Below, in pieces: positions 43,034 to 52,563 of a stretch of 64,000 nt of DNA (positions are counted from its first letter, which is position 1; every line of letters starts with the position of its first letter). The DNA is from Denitromonas ohlonensis (GTDB taxonomy: Bacteria; Pseudomonadota; Gammaproteobacteria; Burkholderiales; Rhodocyclaceae): contig NZ_VMNI01000020.1 in assembly GCF_007625205.1 (NCBI RefSeq), positions 124,001 to 188,000 of the forward strand, in the 5' to 3' direction. The notes below the pieces were generated by a model. That model did not search any database, was not told the origin of the DNA, and was given only the letters and a program-made list of their open reading frames with translations. The position numbers and the translations under genes are program-made.

Positions 43034-44134
43034 ATGTCCGACATCGCAACGCAACACGGTTTGACGCGGGCCGCGCCTCAGCTGCCGGTGTCGAGCTACT
43101 TTGATGAGAAATTGTTCGCGCTCGAAAAGCACCTGCTTTTCGATGCCGGGCCGGGCTACGTGGGCCATGAATTGATGGTGCCGGCGCTGAACGATTACCG
43201 TTCGCTCGAAGGCTGCGACCACGCCAAACTGCTGGTGCGCGGGCCCGAGGGCTGCTACGAATTGTCGAACATCTGCCGGCATCGTCAGGCGATCATGCTC
43301 GAAGGCCGGGGCAATACCGAACACATCGTGTGCCCCCTGCATCGCTGGACCTACGACAACCGCGGCACCTTGCTGGGGGCGCCGCACTTCGCCGAGAACC
43401 CCTGTCTCAACCTGCCGCGACAGCCGCTCGAAAACTGGCAGGGGCTGCTGTTTCGCGGACCGCGCTCGGCGGCGAGCGATCTGGCCTCGATGACGGTAGC
43501 GCCGGCCTTCGATTTCACCGGCTACAAGCTCGATCATGTCGAGCGCCATGAGTGTAACTACAACTGGAAGACCTTCATCGAGGTGTATCTGGAGGATTAC
43601 CACGTCGTGCCTTTTCATCCCGGGCTGGGGCGCTTTGTCGATTGCGACGCGTTGAGCTGGCAGTTTGGCGACTGGTTTTCGGTGCAGCGGGTGGGGGTCA
43701 CTTCGCTCAAGAAGCCGGGCACGCCGGCCTATGCGCGCTGGCATCAGGCGGTGCAGGATTACTACGGCGGTGAGACGCCGCCGCATGGCGCGATCTGGCT
43801 GGTGTACTACCCGAACGTGATGGTCGAGTGGTACCCGCATGTGCTGGTGGTGAGCACCTTGCTGCCCACCGATGTGGACAAGACCACCAACGTGGTCGAG
43901 TTTTACTACCCGGAGGAGATCGTCGAGTTCGAGCGCGAGTTTGTCGCGGCCGAGCAGGCGGCGTACAGGGAGACCGCCATTGAAGACGATGAGATCGGCG
44001 AGCGCATGGATCGCGGCCGCCGGGCGCTCTACAAGGCCGGGCGCAACGAGGTGGGGCCCTACCAGTCGCCCTTCGAGGACGGCATGCTGCACTTCCATGA
44101 GTTCTACCGGCGCACGATGGCCGGGCACCTCTGA
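43034..44134 (+). CDS. Rieske 2Fe-2S domain aromatic ring-hydroxylating oxygenase-like protein
   Basis: A 366-residue protein with an N-terminal Rieske domain (Cys81-x-His83 and Cys100-x2-His103) and a C-terminal catalytic domain with the mononuclear iron site FIEVYLEDYHVVPFHPG, giving Asp/Glu-Tyr-His and a second His. This is the alpha-subunit architecture of Rieske non-haem iron oxygenases. No beta subunit, ferredoxin or reductase gene is adjacent, so it may be a single-component oxygenase served by a general reductase. Substrate is unknown. CGAGGGAG precedes the ATG. A 13-bp hairpin follows at 44153-44183. Confidence 0.88.
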   Translation: MSDIATQHGLTRAAPQLPVSSYFDEKLFALEKHLLFDAGPGYVGHELMVPALNDYRSLEGCDHAKLLVRGPEGCYELSNICRHRQAIMLEGRGNTEHIVCPLHRWTYDNRGTLLGAPHFAENPCLNLPRQPLENWQGLLFRGPRSAASDLASMTVAPAFDFTGYKLDHVERHECNYNWKTFIEVYLEDYHVVPFHPGLGRFVDCDALSWQFGDWFSVQRVGVTSLKKPGTPAYARWHQAVQDYYGGETPPHGAIWLVYYPNVMVEWYPHVLVVSTLLPTDVDKTTNVVEFYYPEEIVEFEREFVAAEQAAYRETAIEDDEIGERMDRGRRALYKAGRNEVGPYQSPFEDGMLHFHEFYRRTMAGHL

Positions 44135-44152
44135 CCGATCCGAGCCGGTCAA

Positions 44153-44183
44153 CGACAACGGGGCCAATGCGGCCCCGTTGTCG
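44153..44183. terminator. Strong hairpin between convergent Rieske gene and ispH
   Basis: A perfect 13-bp stem (CGACAACGGGGCC at 44153-44165, complement 44171-44183, five-base loop) lies 19 bases after the Rieske stop and 19 bases after the ispH stop. There is no long U-run, so it is a probable bidirectional transcript-end structure. Confidence 0.6.
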
Positions 44184-44201
44184 TGTGTGCTACCGATGTA
44201 A

Positions 44202-45134
44202 TCAACCGACCAGCGCCTTGGGCAGCGGGAACACCACATTCTCTTCTGCGCCTTCGAGCGTGCGCACCGAGGGCGCGCCCAGCGATTTGAGCCGGTCGAT
44301 GACCGCCGAGACCAGCACTTCGGGGGCCGAGGCGCCGGCGGTGACGCCGATGCGGCGCTTGCCGTCCAGCCAGTTGGGATCGACCGCGTCGGCATTTTCC
44401 ACCAGGTAGGCATCCACCCCGCGCAGGGCAGCGACTTCGCGCAGGCGGTTGGAGTTGGAGCTGTTCTGCGAGCCCACCACCAGCACCAGATCGACCTTGG
44501 GCGCCATGAACTTGACGGCGTCCTGGCGGTTCTGGGTAGCGTAGCAGATGTCGTCCTTTTTCGGGCCGACGATGTTCGGGAAGCGCGTGCGCAGCGCGGT
44601 GACGATGGCGGCGGCGTCGTCGACCGACAGCGTGGTCTGGGTGACATAGGCCAGCTGGTCGGGGTTGGCGACCTGAAGCGTGGCCACGTCCTCAACGTTT
44701 TCCGCCAGCAGGATACCGCTGTCGACCTGGCCCATGGTGCCTTCCACTTCGGGGTGGCCCTTGTGGCCGATCATGACGATTTCCTTGCCCTGGGCGCGCA
44801 TGCGGGCCACTTCGATGTGCACCTTGGTGACCAGCGGGCAGGTGGCGTCGAACACGCGCAGGCCGCGGGCATCGGCTTCGGTGCGCACCGATTGCGGCAC
44901 GCCGTGGGCGCTGAAGATCACGGTGTTGCCATCGGGGACTTCGTCGAGCTCTTCGACAAAGATCGCACCTTTGGCACGCAGATCATCGACCACGAATTTG
45001 TTGTGCACCACTTCATGGCGCACATAGATCGGCGCGCCGAAGCGGATCAGCGCCTGCTCGACGATTTCGATGGCGCGCTCGACCCCGGCGCAGAAGCCGC
45101 GGGGGTTGGCGAGCAGGATTTCCTTGTCACTCAT
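44202..45134 (-). CDS. ispH: 4-hydroxy-3-methylbut-2-enyl diphosphate reductase
   Basis: A 310-residue iron-sulfur enzyme making IPP and DMAPP in the last MEP step. The three cluster cysteines are Cys15 (GFCAGVERA), Cys99 ([12 protein letters not shown]) and Cys197 ([13 protein letters not shown]). The catalytic Thr/Glu regions (YVTQTTLS) are present. The four genes upstream, ribF-ileS-lspA-fkpB, run into this gene; the order is conserved in proteobacteria. The gap to fkpB is 12 bases. Confidence 0.96.
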   Translation of the reverse strand: MSDKEILLANPRGFCAGVERAIEIVEQALIRFGAPIYVRHEVVHNKFVVDDLRAKGAIFVEELDEVPDGNTVIFSAHGVPQSVRTEADARGLRVFDATCPLVTKVHIEVARMRAQGKEIVMIGHKGHPEVEGTMGQVDSGILLAENVEDVATLQVANPDQLAYVTQTTLSVDDAAAIVTALRTRFPNIVGPKKDDICYATQNRQDAVKFMAPKVDLVLVVGSQNSSNSNRLREVAALRGVDAYLVENADAVDPNWLDGKRRIGVTAGASAPEVLVSAVIDRLKSLGAPSVRTLEGAEENVVFPLPKALVG

Positions 45135-45146
45135 GTCGGTGTTCCG

Positions 45147-45575
45147 TCAGAGGATGCCGATGATCTCGACATCCAGGGTGATGGTCTTGCCGGCCAGCGG
45201 ATGGTTGAAATCCACCTTGGCCTGGGTGTCGTCGATCTCGCGCACCAGTCCGGAGTAGCGCGAACCGTCCGGCGCGACAAACTCCATGATCGTCATCGCT
45301 TCGATCGGCTCGTCGGGCATGTCCTGGCGGCGCACGGTCTCGATCAGCTCGGGCCGGTAGGGGCCGAAGCCTTCTTCCGGCGTCAGCGTGAAGCTGTGAT
45401 AGCTACCGTCTTCGAGGCCGGCGAGGCGCGCTTCGAGTTGGGGCATCATTTCGTTGGCGCCCAGCTGCAGTGTGGCCGGCTTGCCTTCGAAGGTGCTGAT
45501 GACGGGCTGGCCGCTGTCGAGCGAGATGCGGTAGTTGAGCGTGACCAGACTGTTGGCTTGGATGGTTTGCGTCAC
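45147..45575 (-). CDS. fkpB: FKBP-type peptidyl-prolyl isomerase (FkpB/SlpA)
   Basis: A 142-residue SlpA-type prolyl isomerase and chaperone. It contains an FKBP core (LVTLNYRISLDSGQPV; LQLGANEMMPQLEARLAGLEDG; VDFNHPLAGKTITLDVEI) with an inserted IF domain. The start is a GTG at 45575, preceded by AAGGAGA seven bases upstream; the GTG overlaps the lspA stop (GTGA). A longer reading upstream is ruled out by that ribosome-binding site. It is coupled to lspA. Confidence 0.93.
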   Translation of the reverse strand: MTQTIQANSLVTLNYRISLDSGQPVISTFEGKPATLQLGANEMMPQLEARLAGLEDGSYHSFTLTPEEGFGPYRPELIETVRRQDMPDEPIEAMTIMEFVAPDGSRYSGLVREIDDTQAKVDFNHPLAGKTITLDVEIIGIL

Positions 45576-46066
45576 GAATGGTTCTCCTTGGGCGCGCTTT
45601 GGTTTGCGGGGCGGAACTGCGCCCACAGCATCAGACCCACGCCCAGCGTGATGGCCGAGTCGGCCAGATTGAAGGCGGGCCAGCCGTAGCGGCCCACATG
45701 GAAATACAGGAAATCGACTACTGCACCGATGAACAGCCGGTCGATCACATTGCCGATGGCACCGCCGATGATCAGCGCGAAGGCGAAGGGCTGCAGGCGT
45801 TCATGTTGATGCTCGTACATCAAACGCCCCAGCCACAGGCAGATGATTACCGCCAGGCCGGTAAAGAACCAGCGCTGCCAGCCGGAGTGATCGGCCAGAA
45901 AGCTGAAGGCCGCGCCCGGATTGAAGAGCAGCACCAGATTGAAAAAGCTGGTGACCGGTATCGACTCGCCCGGCACCAGCTGGGCGAGCACGATCTGCTT
46001 GCTCAGTTGATCAAGCACCACCACCACGAAAGCAAAGGCCAGCCACAGGCTGAAACGCGGACGCAT
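45572..46066 (-). CDS. lspA: Lipoprotein signal peptidase (signal peptidase II)
   Basis: A 164-residue inner-membrane aspartic protease that cleaves prolipoproteins after diacylglyceryl modification. Four membrane helices are visible, and the catalytic aspartates are in GNVIDRLFIGAVVDFL and FNLADSAI. Start 46066 gives the standard length; longer readings run into the extragenic repeat. It would process the lipoprotein at 56291-56917. Upstream, between lspA and ileS, lies a 279-base repeat-rich spacer. Confidence 0.95.
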   Translation of the reverse strand: MRPRFSLWLAFAFVVVVLDQLSKQIVLAQLVPGESIPVTSFFNLVLLFNPGAAFSFLADHSGWQRWFFTGLAVIICLWLGRLMYEHQHERLQPFAFALIIGGAIGNVIDRLFIGAVVDFLYFHVGRYGWPAFNLADSAITLGVGLMLWAQFRPANQSAPKENHS

Positions 46067-46088
46067 CAGTGTTTGTTTTCCGGCTGGC

Positions 46089-46173
46089 GTAGGGCGGATA
46101 AGCCATAAGGCGCATCCGCCGATCTCGGCCAATGTTGCGGTGATGGCGGATGCGCTGCGCTTATCCGCCCTAC
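46089..46173. repeat. Large REP-like extragenic palindrome
   Basis: Two nested inverted pairs: GTAGGGCGGATAAGC (46089-46103) with its exact complement at 46159-46173, and GCGCATCCGCC (46110-46120) with its complement at 46145-46155, around a 24-base centre. The resulting long cruciform/hairpin is typical of repetitive extragenic palindromes. GTAGGGCGGATAAGC-type ends recur widely in bacterial genomes (recalled, not checked). Confidence 0.85.
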
Positions 46174-46179
46174 GTTCGT

Positions 46180-46345
46180 CAAGCATTGGGGGGCGTCGCC
46201 CGCCCGCCGGGCCGCCCCAAGGGCGGGCGCCACCCCCTCGGGGGGGTGAGGCAGGGGTTTCGCAAAGCACTGCTTTGCGCCAGCCGAACGGGTCGCCTGT
46301 GCAAAGGCGACCCTCCGCGAACGAAGTGAGCGTGGGGGCCTTTCT
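46180..46345. repeat. GC-rich compound repeat downstream of ileS
   Basis: A tract with several short hairpins: CGCCCGCCGGGC- and CCCCCTCGGGGGGG-type runs, GCAAAGCACTGCTTTGC, and GGGTCGCC (46300-46307) pairing with GGCGACCC (46316-46323). The base composition and stacked hairpins suggest an interspersed extragenic element rather than coding DNA. Similar blocks occur between genes in betaproteobacteria (recalled, not checked). It may help terminate ileS transcription, or stabilise the 3' end. Confidence 0.55.
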
Positions 46346-49189
46346 CTAGGCATGGCTACGCGCTTCGCCGTCGCCATGCAGATTGCTGTGGCACCGGTTG
46401 CACAGGGCGGGATGGTCGGCAATCGAGCCGACTTCCGGCCGGTAGTGCCAGCAACGCTCGCACTTGGCGTGCTCTGAGGCGACGGCGTCGACGCGTTGCT
46501 CGTCTGCGCTGTGAACCGCCTCCAGCGTGGCGGCCGAGGTCTGCAGCACGAGGCGCAGGTCTTCGCCCAGCGAGGCCAGCGCAGCCAGGCGCTCGGGGGC
46601 AGCCTTGACCACCACTTCGGCCTGCAGTGCGGAGCCGATGGCGCCGGTGGTGCGCAGGGCTTCGAGTTGCTTCTGCACGTCGGCGCGGGCTTCGCGGATG
46701 ATCTCCCAGCGGGCGATCAGCGCGCCTTCGTCGGCTTGCGCGGGCAGCACATGCCAGGTCTGGAACATCACGCTGTCGTCCTCGCCCTTGCCGATCAGCG
46801 CCCAGACTTCTTCGGCGGTGAAGGACAGAATCGGCGCCATCAGCTTGACCAGCGTCTGGGTGATATGCCACAGCGTGGTTTGCGCAGCGCGGCGCGCGGG
46901 CGAGTTTTCGGCCGTGGTGTAGAGACGGTCCTTGAGAATGTCGAGGTAGAAGGCGCCGAGCTCTTCGGAGCAGAAAATCTGCAGCGCCTGGACCACACGG
47001 TGGAATTCGAAGGTGGCGCAGTCGGCCTCGGCCTGCTTGGCCATCTGCCGCGTGAAGGCGAGCGCGTAGCGGTCGATGTCCAGCCATTGTTCGACCGGCA
47101 CGCCGTTCTTCTCGATGTCGAAGTCGGCGGTGTTGGCGAGCAGGAAGCGCAGGGTGTTGCGCACGCGGCGGTAGATCTCGACCACGCGGTCGAGGATCTC
47201 CTTGGAGATCGACAGCTCGCCCGAGTAGTCGGTGCTGGCGACCCACAGGCGCAGGATTTCGGCGCCGAGCTTGTCGGAGACTTCCTGCGGCACCACCACG
47301 TTGCCGACCGACTTGCTCATCTTGTGGCCCTTGCCGTCCACCGCGAAGCCGTGGGTCAGCAGCGCGTGGTAGGGCGGGTGGCTGTCGATGGCGCAGCCGG
47401 TGAGCAAGGAGGAGTGGAACCAGCCGCGGTGCTGGTCCGAGCCTTCGAGGTAGAGGTCGGCGCGCGGGCCGGTGGCGTGGCCGTCGGGGTGCGAGCCGCG
47501 CAGCACATGCCAGTGCGTGGTGCCGGAGTCGAACCACACGTCGAGCGTGTCGCTGATCTTGGTGTACTGGCCGGCCTCGTCACCGAGCAGTTCGGCGGCG
47601 TCAAGCTTGAACCAGGCTTCGATGCCTTCCTGTTCGACGCGCTGGGCAACCTGGTCCATCAGCGCGACGGTGCGCGGGTGCAGCTCGCCGGTCTCCTTGT
47701 GCAGGAAGAAGGGGATGGGCACCCCCCAGTTGCGCTGGCGCGAGATGCACCAGTCGGGCCGGTTGGCGATCATGGCGTGCAGGCGCGACTGGCCCCACGA
47801 GGGGTAGAAGCGGGTGTCGTCCACGCCCTTGAGCGCGCGTTCGCGCAGGGTGGAACCGTCGGCCACCTGGCGGTCCATGCCGACAAACCACTGCGCCGTG
47901 GCGCGGTAGATGACGGGCGTTTTATGGCGCCAGCAGTGCATGTAGCTGTGGGTGATTTTCTGGTGCGCGAGCAGGCAGCCGACTTCCTCGATCTTGGCGA
48001 CGATGGCCGGGTTGGCCTTCCAGATCATCTGGCCGCCGAAGAAGGGCAGGTCGGGCACATAGTGGCCGTCGCCCATCACCGGGGTGAGGATCTCGTCATT
48101 CGTGCGGCCGTAGGCATGCCAGGCGTTGAAGTCATCCACGCCGTGCGCGGGTGAGGAGTGCACGATGCCGGTGCCGGCGTCCAGACCCACGTAGTCGGCC
48201 AGGTATACCGGTGAGACGCGGTCGTAGAAGGGGTGGCGGAATTTGATGACGTCGAGTGCGGCTCCTTTGGTCGTGGCCAGCACTTCTCCTTCGAGTTTGT
48301 AGCGGGCCAGGCAGGACTCGACCAACTCGGCGGCCAGTATCAGTAGGCGGTCACCGACGTCGACCAGCGCGTAGTCAAACTCGGGGTGCATGTTGAGCGC
48401 CTGATTGACCGGGATCGTCCACGGCGTGGTAGTCCAAATCACGGCGAAGATCGGTTTCTGCGCGGCGGCTAATGTAGCAGTGAGCTGCGGACTGTCAGCT
48501 TCTGGAGCTCCAAAGAAAGCTCTGAGTGTGTTTTGAACGTGGCTTGGGTCGCATGGAAACGCCACGTCGATTTGCGGCGACTGTTTGTCTGCGTACTCCA
48601 CTTCGGCCTCGGCCAGCGCCGAGCCGCAATCGAAGCACCAGTTCACCGGCTTGAGGCCCTTGAACACATAACCGGCCTCGACCATCTTGGCCAGCGCGCG
48701 GATCTCGTTCGCCTCGTTGGCGAAGTCCATGGTCTTGTACGGGTTATCCCAATCGCCCAGTACGCCAAGGCGGATGAAATCGGCCTTCTGGCCTTCGATC
48801 TGCTCGGCCGCGTAGGCGCGGCACAGCTCGCGCACCTTGTCGGCGGGCAAGCCCTTGCCGTGGGTGACCTCGACCTTGTGCTCGATCGGCAGGCCGTGGC
48901 AGTCCCAGCCCGGCACGTAGGGCGCGTCATAGCCGGCCAGCGTTTTGGAGCGGACGATGATGTCTTTCAGGATCTTGTTCAGCGCATGACCGATGTGGAT
49001 GCTGCCGTTGGCATACGGCGGGCCATCGTGCAGCACGAACTTCGGTCGGCCGGCCGACGCCTGGCGAATCTTCTGGTAGAGCTTGCGCTGCTGCCAGTCC
49101 TGAACCCAGCCCGGCTCGCGCTTGGGCAGGTTGCCGCGCATCGGGAAGGGGGTGTCGGGGAGATTGAGCGTCGTGCGGTAGTCAGCCAT
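46346..49189 (-). CDS. ileS: Isoleucyl-tRNA synthetase
   Basis: A 947-residue class I synthetase. HIGH is at residues 65-68, KMSKS at about 621-626, the editing domain with [11 protein letters not shown] is in the middle, and a C-terminal zinc finger has CERC near 905 and CNRCHSNLH. The start at 49189 gives MADYRTTLN, typical of the family. The editing-domain entry (48455-48560) carries an insert of about 17 residues relative to E. coli with codon usage unlike the rest of the gene. It follows ribF by ten bases. Confidence 0.96.
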   Translation of the reverse strand: MADYRTTLNLPDTPFPMRGNLPKREPGWVQDWQQRKLYQKIRQASAGRPKFVLHDGPPYANGSIHIGHALNKILKDIIVRSKTLAGYDAPYVPGWDCHGLPIEHKVEVTHGKGLPADKVRELCRAYAAEQIEGQKADFIRLGVLGDWDNPYKTMDFANEANEIRALAKMVEAGYVFKGLKPVNWCFDCGSALAEAEVEYADKQSPQIDVAFPCDPSHVQNTLRAFFGAPEADSPQLTATLAAAQKPIFAVIWTTTPWTIPVNQALNMHPEFDYALVDVGDRLLILAAELVESCLARYKLEGEVLATTKGAALDVIKFRHPFYDRVSPVYLADYVGLDAGTGIVHSSPAHGVDDFNAWHAYGRTNDEILTPVMGDGHYVPDLPFFGGQMIWKANPAIVAKIEEVGCLLAHQKITHSYMHCWRHKTPVIYRATAQWFVGMDRQVADGSTLRERALKGVDDTRFYPSWGQSRLHAMIANRPDWCISRQRNWGVPIPFFLHKETGELHPRTVALMDQVAQRVEQEGIEAWFKLDAAELLGDEAGQYTKISDTLDVWFDSGTTHWHVLRGSHPDGHATGPRADLYLEGSDQHRGWFHSSLLTGCAIDSHPPYHALLTHGFAVDGKGHKMSKSVGNVVVPQEVSDKLGAEILRLWVASTDYSGELSISKEILDRVVEIYRRVRNTLRFLLANTADFDIEKNGVPVEQWLDIDRYALAFTRQMAKQAEADCATFEFHRVVQALQIFCSEELGAFYLDILKDRLYTTAENSPARRAAQTTLWHITQTLVKLMAPILSFTAEEVWALIGKGEDDSVMFQTWHVLPAQADEGALIARWEIIREARADVQKQLEALRTTGAIGSALQAEVVVKAAPERLAALASLGEDLRLVLQTSAATLEAVHSADEQRVDAVASEHAKCERCWHYRPEVGSIADHPALCNRCHSNLHGDGEARSHA

Positions 49190-49199
49190 TGCGGTTCTT

Positions 49200-50144
49200 T
49201 TAGCGTGAGGTATCGAGCGAATTGTGAGAGAGCCAGACGCGGGCAGCGTCGGCGTCAAGTGCGATCTGGGCGGTCAGCGCGTCGAAGGAATCGAATTTTT
49301 GTTCGTCGCGCAGCTTGTGCAGAAAATGCACCCGCAAATGCGCACCGTAGCAGTCCTGATCGAAGTCGAACAGGTGCACTTCCAGTGTCGGCCGGCCGGC
49401 ACTGTTGACCGTGGGGCGAACGCCCACGCTGGCCACGGCCGGGCGCAGCGCGTTGCCTAGACCTTCGACGGCCACGGCATACACGCCGGAGAGCGGCGGG
49501 TGGCGGCCTTTGAGCTGGATGTTGGCGGTCGGATAGCCCAGCGTGCGGCCAATCTGGTCGCCGTGCACGACACGGCCGGCAATGCTGTAGGGGCGACCAA
49601 GCAATTGCGCCGCGCGGTCCAGTTCGCCACCTGCCAATGCGGCGCGCACGGCCGAACTGGAGACGCGCTCGGCGCCACAGGCGTGGGTCGGCATGGCTTC
49701 GACGACAAAACCGAGGCGTTCGCCGGTGGCCTTGAGCATCGCAAAGTCGCCTTTGCGGCCCGCGCCAAAGCGGAAGTCATCACCGATGATCAGGTGGCGC
49801 ACCTTGAGGTTGCGCACCAAGACAGTTTCGATGAAATCCTCGGCCGTGAACGCGGCAAAGCGGGCGTTAAAACGAATGATGCGGGTGATATCGACGCCGG
49901 CAGCGGACAGCAGCAGCAGCTTTTCGCGCAGTGAGGCCAGACGCGCAGGGGCCTGCGCAGGCGCAAAATACTCGCGCGGATGGGGCTCAAAGGTGAGCAC
50001 CACTGCCGGCAAGCCAAGAGCCTGAGCCTTATCCGTAAGAAGGCGGAGCAGGGCCTGATGTCCGCGGTGGATGCCATCGAAGTTGCCGATGGTCAGTACC
50101 GAGGCCGTCGTAGCCTGTTCCGCGTCGCCGCGTGTAACCTGCAT
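49200..50144 (-). CDS. ribF: Bifunctional riboflavin kinase / FAD synthetase
   Basis: A 314-residue enzyme converting riboflavin to FMN and FAD. The adenylyltransferase half has [17 protein letters not shown] (HxGH-like site), [12 protein letters not shown] and [17 protein letters not shown]; the kinase half has [20 protein letters not shown] and a YAVAVEGL...PTVEVHLFDF-type core. It heads the ribF-ileS-lspA-fkpB-ispH operon. A TATAAT box is found on the minus strand 22 bases upstream. Confidence 0.95.
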   Translation of the reverse strand: MQVTRGDAEQATTASVLTIGNFDGIHRGHQALLRLLTDKAQALGLPAVVLTFEPHPREYFAPAQAPARLASLREKLLLLSAAGVDITRIIRFNARFAAFTAEDFIETVLVRNLKVRHLIIGDDFRFGAGRKGDFAMLKATGERLGFVVEAMPTHACGAERVSSSAVRAALAGGELDRAAQLLGRPYSIAGRVVHGDQIGRTLGYPTANIQLKGRHPPLSGVYAVAVEGLGNALRPAVASVGVRPTVNSAGRPTLEVHLFDFDQDCYGAHLRVHFLHKLRDEQKFDSFDALTAQIALDADAARVWLSHNSLDTSR

Positions 50145-50165
50145 AAGCGCCTGAAAAAAGCGGCA

Positions 50166-50171
50166 ATTATA
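50166..50171 (-). promoter_or_regulatory. -10 box of the ribF operon
   Basis: TATAAT on the minus strand, in GGCTATAATTGCC, 22 bases before the ribF start. No clear -35 was found. The remaining part of the 164-base divergent gap to egtB shows no gene. Confidence 0.4.
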
Positions 50172-50308
50172 GCCTCAAGGCGCCGATTTTCGGACGTTTG
50201 GTGCGCCGCCGCAAGGGTGCGCGGCGCGAACGGCGCACCGATACGCGTGCTTGACCATGGCATCCGCATTTGGTTTGCTGAGGGCTGGGACGCCGAGAGG
50301 GCCATGCG

Positions 50309-51595
50309 ATGAACGACCGGGCAAGCATCAATCAGGCGCCACAGATGCGGCGTGAAGACAGGGCCGAGGCCTACATGCGGGTGCGCGCGGCGAGCGAAGC
50401 CTTGTGCGCGCCGCTGTGCATCGAAGACTACGGCTTGCAGACGGCCGATTTCGCCAGCCCGCCCAAATGGCATCTGGCGCATGTGAGCTGGTTTTTCGAA
50501 ACCTTTCTGCTCGAACCCTATCTGCCGGGGTATGTGATCTTTGATCCGGCGTTCCGCACGCTGTTCAATTCCTATTACGAACAGGTCGGCCAGTTTCATC
50601 CGCGGGCCGAGCGCGGGCATTTGTCGCGCCCGACGGTTGAGGCGGTGTATCGCTACCGGGCGCATGTGGATGCCGCCATGCGCGACCTGATTGCCGGCGC
50701 GGACGAGGCGCAGTGGCTGGCGATCGAAACGCGGCTGGCGATCGGGCTGAACCACGAGCAACAGCACCAGGAGTTGCTGCTCACCGACATCAAGCAGCAT
50801 TTTTCGGTCAATCCGCTGCGTCCGGCCTATCGCAGCGATCTGGCCACGCCGCGTCAGGGCGATGCGCTGCCGCTGGCCTGGCAGGGATTCGAGGGCGGCT
50901 TGATTGACAGCGGTTTCGATGGCGAGGGCTTCTGCTACGACAACGAGCGCCCGCAGCATCGCGTGTTTCTCAATCCCTTTGCGCTGGCCAATCGGCCGGT
51001 GACCAATGCCGAATACCTCGCTTTCGTCGATGCTGGCGGCTACCGCAATCCCGCGCTATGGCTGTCCGATGGCTGGGCCACGGTGCAGCGCCTGGGTTGG
51101 GGCGGCCCCCGCTATTGGGAGCGCATTGGTGGTGACTGGCATGAATTCACGCTGGGCGGCATGCGCACGCTTGACCTCAACGCGCCGGTCTCGCATGTGA
51201 GTCATTTTGAAGCGGACGCCTACGCGACCTGGGCCGGTGCGCGGCTGCCGACCGAGGCCGAATGGGAGCATGCGGCGGGGGCCGTGCCCAACGAAGGCAA
51301 CTTTGTTGATGCTGATCTACTGCATCCGCAAACCGCGGTGGGCGAGGGGCTGGTGCAGCTGTTTGGTGATGTGTGGGAGCACACCGCCTCGGCTTACCTC
51401 GCGTACCCCGGCTATCGCGTGCCGGAGGGCGCGCTGGGCGAATACAACGGCAAGTTCATGTCCGGGCAGATGGTCTTGCGCGGCGGCGCCTGCGCCACGC
51501 CGGCCGGGCATGTGCGCGGCACCTATCGCAATTTTTTCTACCCGCAGGAGCGCTGGCAGTTTCAGGGCATCCGCCTGGCGCAGGATCTGACATGA
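50309..51595 (+). CDS. egtB: EgtB ergothioneine sulfoxide synthase
   Basis: A 428-residue non-haem iron enzyme joining a thiol donor to hercynine in ergothioneine synthesis. The N-terminal DinB-like domain supplies iron histidines in KWHLAH (His55/His58) and NHEQQHQELLLTD (His149, His153); the C-terminal formylglycine-generating-enzyme-like domain has RLPTEAEWEHAA and VWEHTASAY. Start 50309 has GAGAGG nine bases upstream. The gene overlaps egtD (ATGA). The thiol donor (cysteine or gamma-glutamylcysteine) is not settled by these motifs; egtA and egtC are not adjacent. Confidence 0.93.
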   Translation: MNDRASINQAPQMRREDRAEAYMRVRAASEALCAPLCIEDYGLQTADFASPPKWHLAHVSWFFETFLLEPYLPGYVIFDPAFRTLFNSYYEQVGQFHPRAERGHLSRPTVEAVYRYRAHVDAAMRDLIAGADEAQWLAIETRLAIGLNHEQQHQELLLTDIKQHFSVNPLRPAYRSDLATPRQGDALPLAWQGFEGGLIDSGFDGEGFCYDNERPQHRVFLNPFALANRPVTNAEYLAFVDAGGYRNPALWLSDGWATVQRLGWGGPRYWERIGGDWHEFTLGGMRTLDLNAPVSHVSHFEADAYATWAGARLPTEAEWEHAAGAVPNEGNFVDADLLHPQTAVGEGLVQLFGDVWEHTASAYLAYPGYRVPEGALGEYNGKFMSGQMVLRGGACATPAGHVRGTYRNFFYPQERWQFQGIRLAQDLT

Positions 51596-52563
51596 GCGCA
51601 CTCCCCAATTTCGAACTCCACGACCTGAAGCCGGCGGTGGCCGATTTTCGGCGGGAGGTGCTGGCCGGTCTGGCCGCCACGCCGCGGCGCATCGCGCCCA
51701 AGTTTTTCTACGATGCCGCGGGCTCGCACCTGTTCGACGCCATCACCCAGCAGCCCGAGTACTACCCGACCCGCACCGAAATCGGCCTGCTGCGCGGTCA
51801 TGGGGTGGAGATTGCCGAGCGGCTGGGCCGGCAGGCGGCGCTGATCGAACTGGGCAGCGGCAGCGACATCAAGATTCGCTGCTTGCTGGACGCTTTGCGA
51901 CCGGCCGAATACCTGCCGCTCGATATCTCGCTGGATCATCTGCGGGAGTCCGCCTCGGGCATCGCCCGCGACTATCCTCAGGTTCGGGTGCGCGCGACCT
52001 GCGTCGACTACACCCGCGAGTTTCCCTTGCCGCCGATTGCGCCGGAGGCGCACCGAGTGGTGTTCTATCCCGGCTCCAGCGTCGGCAATTTTGAGCCATC
52101 CGATGTGCGCGACTTGTTGCGGTGGGTCGCCGGCATGGTCGGGCCGGGCGGGCGGCTGCTGATTGGCGTCGATCTAAAGAAAGACCCGGCGCGCCTGCAT
52201 GCCGCCTACAACGACGCCGCCGGCGTGACCGCCGCGTTCAATGGCAATGTGCTGACACGCATGGCCACGGAGTTGGGCGCGAAGCTGAAGGTCGAGGATT
52301 TCGCGCATCACGCCTTCTACAACGAGGCGCTCGGGCGTATCGAAATGCACCTGCGCGCGTTGCGCGCGACGTCCATTGAGATTGCCGGACAGCGTTTCGA
52401 CTTTGCCGAAGGCGAGGGCATCCACACCGAAAATTCCTACAAATATTGCGAGGAAGAATTCGGCGCCTTGGCGGCGAGCGTGGGTTTTGTGACCGAGCAG
52501 GTGTGGTGCGACGCTGACCGGCTGTTCAGCGTGCACTGTCTGCGGGTGGGCGCGCTCAGTTGA
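51592..52563 (+). CDS. egtD: EgtD L-histidine N(alpha)-methyltransferase
   Basis: A 323-residue SAM methyltransferase making hercynine by trimethylation of histidine. Family landmarks are PKFFYDAAGSHLFDAITQQPEYYPTR (residues 36-61, in two parts), SAM motif ELGSGSDIK (about 86-94) and the C-terminal IHTENSYKY block. Its start overlaps the egtB stop, so the two are translationally coupled. The last eight bases overlap the convergent amiC gene. Confidence 0.95.
   Translation: MSALPNFELHDLKPAVADFRREVLAGLAATPRRIAPKFFYDAAGSHLFDAITQQPEYYPTRTEIGLLRGHGVEIAERLGRQAALIELGSGSDIKIRCLLDALRPAEYLPLDISLDHLRESASGIARDYPQVRVRATCVDYTREFPLPPIAPEAHRVVFYPGSSVGNFEPSDVRDLLRWVAGMVGPGGRLLIGVDLKKDPARLHAAYNDAAGVTAAFNGNVLTRMATELGAKLKVEDFAHHAFYNEALGRIEMHLRALRATSIEIAGQRFDFAEGEGIHTENSYKYCEEEFGALAASVGFVTEQVWCDADRLFSVHCLRVGALS

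Noticed and set aside
42971-44695. A 574-codon minus-strand frame covering the Rieske gene and part of ispH
   Set aside because: It reads through a 13-bp terminator-like hairpin and overlaps ispH in a different frame; both real genes have diagnostic metal-site motifs.
45576-45626. A longer FkpB start
   Set aside because: The AAGGAGA ribosome-binding site directly before GTG 45575 and the GTGA overlap with lspA fix the shorter start.
46066-46270. An N-terminal extension of lspA into the repeat region
   Set aside because: The extension is encoded by the REP-like palindrome and would place 68 non-hydrophobic residues before the first membrane helix.
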